Source of the DNA: Priapulus caudatus | Lineage: Eukaryota; Priapulida; Priapulimorpha; Priapulimorphida; Priapulidae | Length of the DNA stretch: 20,000 nt | Assembly (NCBI RefSeq): GCF_000485595.1 | Contig: NW_014577646.1 | Location: 149,863 to 169,862 of the forward strand | Direction: 5' to 3' | Shown: positions 15,399 to 20,000 of the stretch, one piece after another | Layout: every line of letters starts with the position of its first letter | Numbering within the stretch: the stretch's first letter is position 1 | Position numbers and translations under genes: made by a program | Notes under the pieces: model-generated | The model's database searches: none | What the model was told of the DNA's origin: nothing | The model's input: the letters and a program-made list of their open reading frames with translations, nothing else

Positions 15399-18300
15399 GT
15401 TAGCATTGCATGTTATATTGTGTAAAGCATTAGCTTTAGAGTATTTGTTAATTATGTTATTATGCATTATCAGTAATATCGTTGTCATGATACTCACAGA
15501 GATGTCAAGTTTGAGAATTGATTGAGAGTGAGACTCAGCGTTTGACGGAGCGACACCGGCCGAGGGAGCGAAGCTACCAAGGGAGGGGGGTTCGAAATTT
15601 GAGGTTTGAAATGGTGCAATTTAGTGCATACCTATGCCTATGGTATGATTTATTGCCTTTATAAATATAAGTTCTTACTCATTTTGAATGATTAGAAGTA
15701 TTGGGAAATATGAATTGAATTTTTTTATGACTCCACATGTGTGTCATATGTGACATAATGTGTCATGCCACTTTATCACAGTAAAAGTGCAAGCTGAGAA
15801 TTGAAAAGTAAACAAAATACCTCAGTAACCTGCAGAGCCATCATCTAGGCGGGATATTGGATTCGAAGCAGGCAAATAAAATGCGTGCACGTGCGCTGGC
15901 CGCGCCGCTTATAGTATTATACGTATACGGCCGGCCGGAGCGAGCTATCTAGCTGGGCGGCCGCAGAGCGGCACTGTTGATCGGGCCTTAGCCTTCCGAT
16001 ACTAGTATACTGGTATTGGGGACTGAAAATGGGGGGATTTAATTATTTATTTATTGATTTTGATTTTTGCGTGGGAAATTCAGAGATGAGCGTGAGAGCG
16101 TGAGAATTGACCAAAATGCGTGAGTCTCACGCTCAATGCGTGAGACTTGACGTGTCTGTACTCATGACATGTGCACGCCGCAGGCTTTCATTTTTAAGGG
16201 GCGCGATCGCGCTCGCGCTCCACCGCGCACCATAAATTGTGCCATGGTGCGCGCATCATCGCGCCTCATAAAAGTGGTTGAAATCGCGCACCAAAAGTCT
16301 GTGTATTATGTACAAATTTTCATTTTACAGTCCAACAGCCTACTAACAGTACCTTCATTTAATACCATTGTAATATAGTTTGCTTTACAATATAGACACG
16401 GCTTAGTTCACTGTTTGAGATTGTCAGACGTTGGCCAGTGTGTGCGTTTATTTGACGCTGCAAGTGTGTGTGGCCGTATATATAGTACGCGATCGATCGA
16501 TCGTGTACATCAAAAGCCGCCGCATCACGCGTGGCCTTGAGGCTAGTTTTCCCTGTCCATAGAGTTGCAATGGATCGCGAGCCCTGACTGGAGTATCGCG
16601 CGCCGCCGCCCGCGCGTATATACGTGTGCCTGTGCGCGTGCTTGCGTGCTTGCGTGTGTGCCTGCGCGCGTGCATGTGTGCGCGTGCTTGCGCGTGTGCC
16701 TGTGCGCGTGCGTGCCTGCATGCGTGCGTGCGTGTGTGCGGGTGTGCCTGCGGGCGTGCCTACGTAGACCCGTAGGACCAACGACCCGTAGGATTATAGA
16801 ACGGTAATCCATGGAATTCCTTCCACAAAATCCTAATGAAATTCACACGTATATTTTTCCCTTGCGGCACACTCGTGTGTCATTCCCGATTGTAGCTTTT
16901 TTGTCAATTCCCCGAAAGAGTTTTGCTGTCGCTCTCTCATAGTCCAGCAATGCCAACCCTCTACATTTTAGTAGTGATTAGTACCACGCTCCCCCCCCCG
17001 TACTTCAATCAATGCCGCCCCTGCCAGCAGGCACGTACGCAGCGTCGATGTGCACAGCCATACACACGTGCCTGCGAGGCGCCTTCAACCTGGCTTCCGG
17101 GCCTAATGGGCCTTACGCGGTGGCTTAGCGGGCCTGGACCGCGCAAGAGATTCGAGTGATACAATCGATTTCCGTCGTATCTACTTGCAGGACACTCACT
17201 ATTTGCGCTAGGCGTAATGTTCTGTGTTTAGTGCACTGTGTGTATTCATAATTCAAGGCGCTTGATTTGTTCCCGGTTCGCTCGAGCTTGTCAGCGCGTC
17301 TGCTGCTCTCTCATCCTCGTTGAGTTGTCGTTCCGGCACCGCATGCATGAACTTGGTCATACCTTGATGGGTTCGGCCCCAGCCCTCCCCTGCATGTTCT
17401 GTTGTTCTGTGCTGTGTCCAGCTTGGTAATTGGTGCGGCTCGCTTGTGCTGTGTCTGCTGTGGTTCTGTCTGCTGTTGTCGGTTGTGTGTTTCTGTGTGT
17501 GGTGTGTCAGTGGCTTGGTACCGTGCGTGCGTGCGTGCGTGCGTGTGACGTGTGTGGTGTGTGCGCGCCCCCGCGAGTGTGTATTAGTTACTGTGCTTGT
17601 GTGTACATTTGAGGAAACAGCCCTGGAAAATAGTCGCCCTGGAAAGTGGCAAAAAAGCCCTGGAAAATGAAAAAGTAGCCCCCGAAATCTTCGGGGGGTT
17701 TGCAAAAAGAGCCCCGGAAAGAAAAAAAATAATTTTTTCACTGATTCTAGCCCAACTCTTGTTTCAGTAGCCAATGAGAATGCAGCTTTCATACACCCTT
17801 CGTCGTATCTTAAAACAATGGCAGACCTTTTAAGGGTGTGATTTTTAGTGGAGCTCTCCATTATGCCTCTTAAGGGTGTGATTTTTTAGTGGAGCTCTCC
17901 ATCATGCCTCTTAAGGGTGTGATTATGGAGCGTGAAAAGTCCCCCTGTGGTGTTCTAGGGGAGTCATTAGTAGTCCTCCTGTACTTTTCAAATCTGAAAG
18001 CCTGGCACGGTGCGACATCATGATTCATGTTGCTGGTGCACCACAACCATAGGCATAGTCATATAAATATAGCATACGCACAAGGATATAAGAGCTATCC
18101 ACATTTGCACATGCCGCGCATTTACGACAATGAATTGTGGTGAGCACTTATATCCATGAACCGAAATATATAGTCTACTACTGACTAGAGTCTAACTTAG
18201 TAACTAGGACCACAACTAAGTAAGTTAGATTTCACATGGCATAAAACATGGCATAAAAGCTGAACAATTCAACAAGTGCCTAGGGTGCGTGGGTGCAGAG

Positions 18301-19185
18301 GTTTATCTTAGTTAATGTGGCTAGTACCTGGCAATTTTTTTTACAAAAAAAGTTAACCTGTTTGTAAATTCTGTGCGTGGCCGGCCGTTAGTGGTCATTG
18401 AAAAAATTACCATAAGATAAATATCTGCTTTCAAATTGTAAATTTGGCGGTCCATTTGAAATGTGAGTGCGTGCAATAGTCGTCCCCAAATCTGGCTGGC
18501 TATATAACACCCTGAGGTGCCAATAGGAATTTCGTCATTTTTCGTCTAGTACCCTCACAATCCCCACCATAAGAAGTCGTGTCAAATTGTTTCAAACCAA
18601 TTGGCTGCATCATTGCAGTTGTTTGAAACAACAGTGATTAACCAACATATTGCAGAAAATTAATTGCTGTTACTAGGATGGTCTTAAGTTGATGTATGTT
18701 TATGTTGCAGCAGTCAATAAGGTCATTTTCATCAGAAGCTGACATAAATGTGGACAATGTTCCTAAAATGAAGAGGCACACATTTACTGGGTATGAAAAT
18801 GAAATTCTTTCAGAACCCTGTACTGTGCAAGATCTTCCACCATCCAAAGGAACGGTATGTATTCATATTATCCGAATTATATTTAATATTAATATATCAA
18901 TAATGGTTTTCATAAAGGTCACTTATTTGATGTCAATGTTTATTATTTAGTTTACATTCTAATTTATTGACTTTGCCTTTCCACTATATTGTTTTTCAAT
19001 GAATAATTGTTGCTATATAAAGATTTTATCGCTTCTACTCTTTTTAATTTGCATCCAGGCTCCTAAGTATGTGGAGTCAACAGAAGAGTATAAGTGGGTG
19101 GAAAGATTATTGCCAACAAAGTTAATTCCTCGAGTGAAACCAAATTTACCTCGCCAAATGCCCTCTGGGTGGGCACCACCTCCAG
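15318..19185 (+). CDS. MRPL49: MRPL49 gene: mitochondrial large-subunit ribosomal protein mL49 (5' part)
   Basis: mL49 is a nuclear-encoded protein of the large subunit of the mitochondrial ribosome; its core domain is related to IMG2/mL49 of fungi. Three exons give 117 residues plus one base: an N-terminal presequence, a less conserved linker, and the start of the conserved domain (PKYVESTEEYKWVERLLPTK ... MPSGWAPPPG), matching the FVESVDEYQFVERLLP and PSGWQPPR region of the human protein. The rest of the domain is not in the window, so the gene runs off the right edge. It is transcribed away from POLR2G. Identity rests on exon 3; exon 2 is supported by splice phase and a cleavage-like motif, exon 1 by its presequence character and phase. 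Confidence 0.9.
15483..16169. mobile_element. Inverted-repeat element in MRPL49 intron 1
   Basis: The left end TGTCATGATACTCACAGAGA TGTCAAGT and the reverse complement of the right end, TGTCATGAGTACAGACACGT CAAGT, form an imperfect inverted repeat of about 27 bp, with weaker similarity (GTGAGACTCA/GCGTGAGACTC) further in. The interior has GC-rich patches (GGCCGGCCGG near 15930) and no coding frame. No target duplication was found. It starts 85 bp after MRPL49 exon 1. Confidence 0.65.
16226..16254. repeat. GCGCACCAT ... ATGGTGCGC hairpin
   Basis: Perfect 9-bp inverted repeat around a short AT-rich loop, inside a GC-rich stretch (16196-16280) of GCGCGATCGCGCTCGCGC type. It may belong to another repeat. 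Confidence 0.6.
16611..16758. repeat. GTGC/GTGT microsatellite
   Basis: Alternating GTGC, GTGT and CTTGC units with interruptions. The Cys/Ala/Val and His/Arg/Thr frames on both strands come from it. GATCGATCGATCG lies just before, at 16491-16503. Confidence 0.9.
16759..17520. other. MRPL49 intron 1, GC-rich part: nothing identified
   Basis: Unique GC-rich sequence with short frames lacking domains. A poly-C run (CCCCCCCCCG) lies at 16990-17000. Confidence 0.4.
17521..17560. repeat. (GTGC)n microsatellite
   Basis: Five CGTG/GTGC units followed by imperfect GTGTG. Confidence 0.85.
17618..17716. repeat. AGCCCTGGAAA short interspersed units with hairpin
   Basis: The word CCCTGGAAA(A/G) recurs at about 17621, 17638 and 17658, and as CCCCGGAAAG at 17711. 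A hairpin CCCCCGAA-ATC-TTCGGGGG lies at 17679-17697. Confidence 0.6.
17830..17924. repeat. 40-bp tandem repeat, about 2.4 copies
   Basis: Unit TTAAGGGTGTGATTTTTAGT GGAGCTCTCCATYATGCCTC starts at 17830, 17870 and 17911. The first two copies differ by one inserted T and one substitution; the third stops after TTAAGGGTGTGATT. It contains the GGAGCTCTCC palindrome. Confidence 0.9.
17925..18710. other. MRPL49 intron 1, 3' part: nothing identified
   Basis: AT-rich unique sequence up to the exon 2 acceptor, with a short imperfect inverted repeat around 18185-18230 (TAACTTAGT / ACTAAGTAAGTTA). Confidence 0.5.
18711..18854 (+). CDS. MRPL49: MRPL49 exon 2
   Basis: 144 nt, 48 codons, QSIRSFSSEADINVDN... 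to ...DLPPSKGT. Acceptor TTATGTTGCAG, donor GTATGT, phase 0 at both ends. The N-terminal RSFSSEA resembles a mitochondrial processing site (Arg at -3, then F-S-S). The acceptor is followed by a second CAG, so a NAGNAG choice could drop the first glutamine. The region is poorly conserved in mL49. Confidence 0.85.
19059..19185 (+). CDS. MRPL49: MRPL49 exon 3
   Basis: 127 nt, 42 codons plus one base: APKYVESTEEYKWVERLLPT, then KLIPRVKPNLPRQMPSGWAP, then PP and the first base of a further codon. Acceptor GCATCCAG; donor GTAGAT, rather weak. This is the most recognisable part of mL49. The following exons, expected to encode the N-L-P-Y-F-V-like strand and the rest of the domain, are not found before 20000. 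Confidence 0.95.
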
Positions 19186-19380
19186 GTAGATCAATAATTT
19201 GAACTGTTTGTTTTCATATGTATTTCATTTGTTTTGTACTGATCATTGAAGTTTTGTTATGAAGTCTGCTATTCAGCATAAACCTGTTGCCACAAGAAAT
19301 TATTTCTTGGCTCAGATCAGATAATACTAGATTATATACTGTAATAGCATTTTCTGTGAATCAAACCAAAGCACATGTGC

Positions 19381-20000
19381 AGGGCGCGAAATTAGCATCG
19401 GCCCACCGGCATATGCCGGCAAATCATTTGGAGGGCCAGTAACATTGGAAAAACACCAGCCCTCCGAGCCGGTTACTAGAAAGTACTTATTTTATGCTAA
19501 GAACAATCAAGGAATGAATTAGAAGTATAATTAAGAACTTTAGTATAGTACCACTAAATATTGTTAAAACTGCGATGGCTAAACTGCGCATTTGCCTTGT
19601 TGGCACTCGCTCTTTTGTGTACATTTTTGTGGTGAGCTATAGTGTCATTGACACTTTCATTATTTATAGCATTAATGAGCAAATAGCCTACAATACTGTT
19701 TTACCTGAAGGATATCACACATGATTTATCAACATTTTACAAATTTGAAATCGAGAATGCAAGAGTGAAACTAGACATTGACAAAAACACTTCAGACATC
19801 ATTCACGATCTGCATTATAGTCTGTTCAACAGCTACTACGCGATGCCGCGCACTACAACATTTTTCGGACAAGCAAGAGTTAGTCGAACAGTCTTATCTT
19901 TATTTTTGAAAAGAAAAGAAAAATTTGTGAGGGCTGGTAAATTATGGTGAGGGCTGGTAGAAAACTACTGTTACCAGCCCTCTGGGCCGGTGCAAAAAAT
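19381..20000. mobile_element. Dispersed element with GCGAAATTAGC start and GGCCCTCC/GGGCTGG motifs
   Basis: Starts AGGGCGCGAAATTAGCATCG followed by GGCCCACCGGCATATGCCGG, and nears its end with ACCAGCCCTCTGGGCCGGTG CAAAAAAT, cut by the window edge. The word GAGGGCTGGTA recurs at 19928 and 19950. Start and end mirror the element at 7838-8155. The internal plus frame 19765-19950 has no domain I know. It lies in the MRPL49 intron after exon 3. Confidence 0.6.

Noticed and set aside
17120-17160. A-box and B-box-like words (TGGCTTAGCGGG, GATTCGAGT) suggesting a tRNA or SINE
   Set aside because: The boxes are too close together, the B box lacks GGTTCGA, and no cloverleaf can be formed.
17253-17861. 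202-residue minus-strand frame
   Set aside because: It spans GTGC microsatellites and the CCCTGGAAA and tandem repeats; no recognisable domain, and it is inside MRPL49 intron 1 on the opposite strand.

Overview
The window looks like nuclear DNA of a multicellular animal, most likely an invertebrate. Coding sequence is split into short exons with GT..AG introns, the two recognisable proteins match their metazoan homologues closely, and the rest is microsatellites and transposon-like inverted repeats. There is no operon structure, ribosome-binding site, CRISPR array or recognisable RNA gene. The exact phylum cannot be told from the sequence.

Two housekeeping genes lie head to head in the right half. 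On the minus strand is POLR2G (RNA polymerase II subunit RPB7). A 12-nt first coding exon (15080-15069) is followed by six clear exons ending at 9248, giving 168 complete codons plus one base of the next. The last few residues are uncertain, with three options given. On the plus strand, MRPL49 (mitochondrial ribosomal protein mL49) starts at 15318 with a presequence exon and continues with exons at 18711-18854 and 19059-19185; its 3' part lies beyond the window. The two start codons are 237 bp apart, so the 15081-15317 interval must hold a shared, bidirectional promoter, here AT-rich.

The introns are full of mobile-element remnants. POLR2G intron 1 carries two related long foldback elements in tandem (12844-14884), the second with ~430-bp arms. 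POLR2G intron 5 has a ~166-bp MITE (9784-9949), and intron 4 has a dispersed-repeat end motif followed by tetranucleotide microsatellites. MRPL49 intron 1 has a ~690-bp inverted-repeat element (15483-16169), GC-rich palindromes, a GT/GC microsatellite and a 40-bp tandem repeat. Two elements of one apparent family, sharing a start motif and a GC-rich end motif, lie at 7838-8155 and 19381-20000.

The left 7 kb has no gene I can identify. It alternates CpG-rich sequence (about 1-1250, 4360-5200, 5750-6700) with GA, GGA/CAG, CA and GAC/AAC microsatellites, and most long open frames there are these repeats translated. The one exception is a possible minus-strand exon at 6961-7055, with coding-like composition and a good splice donor, whose product I do not recognise. 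I found no evidence of an unknown multi-gene system; the notable points are the gene pair, the foldback elements in a transcribed intron, and the unplaced exon.
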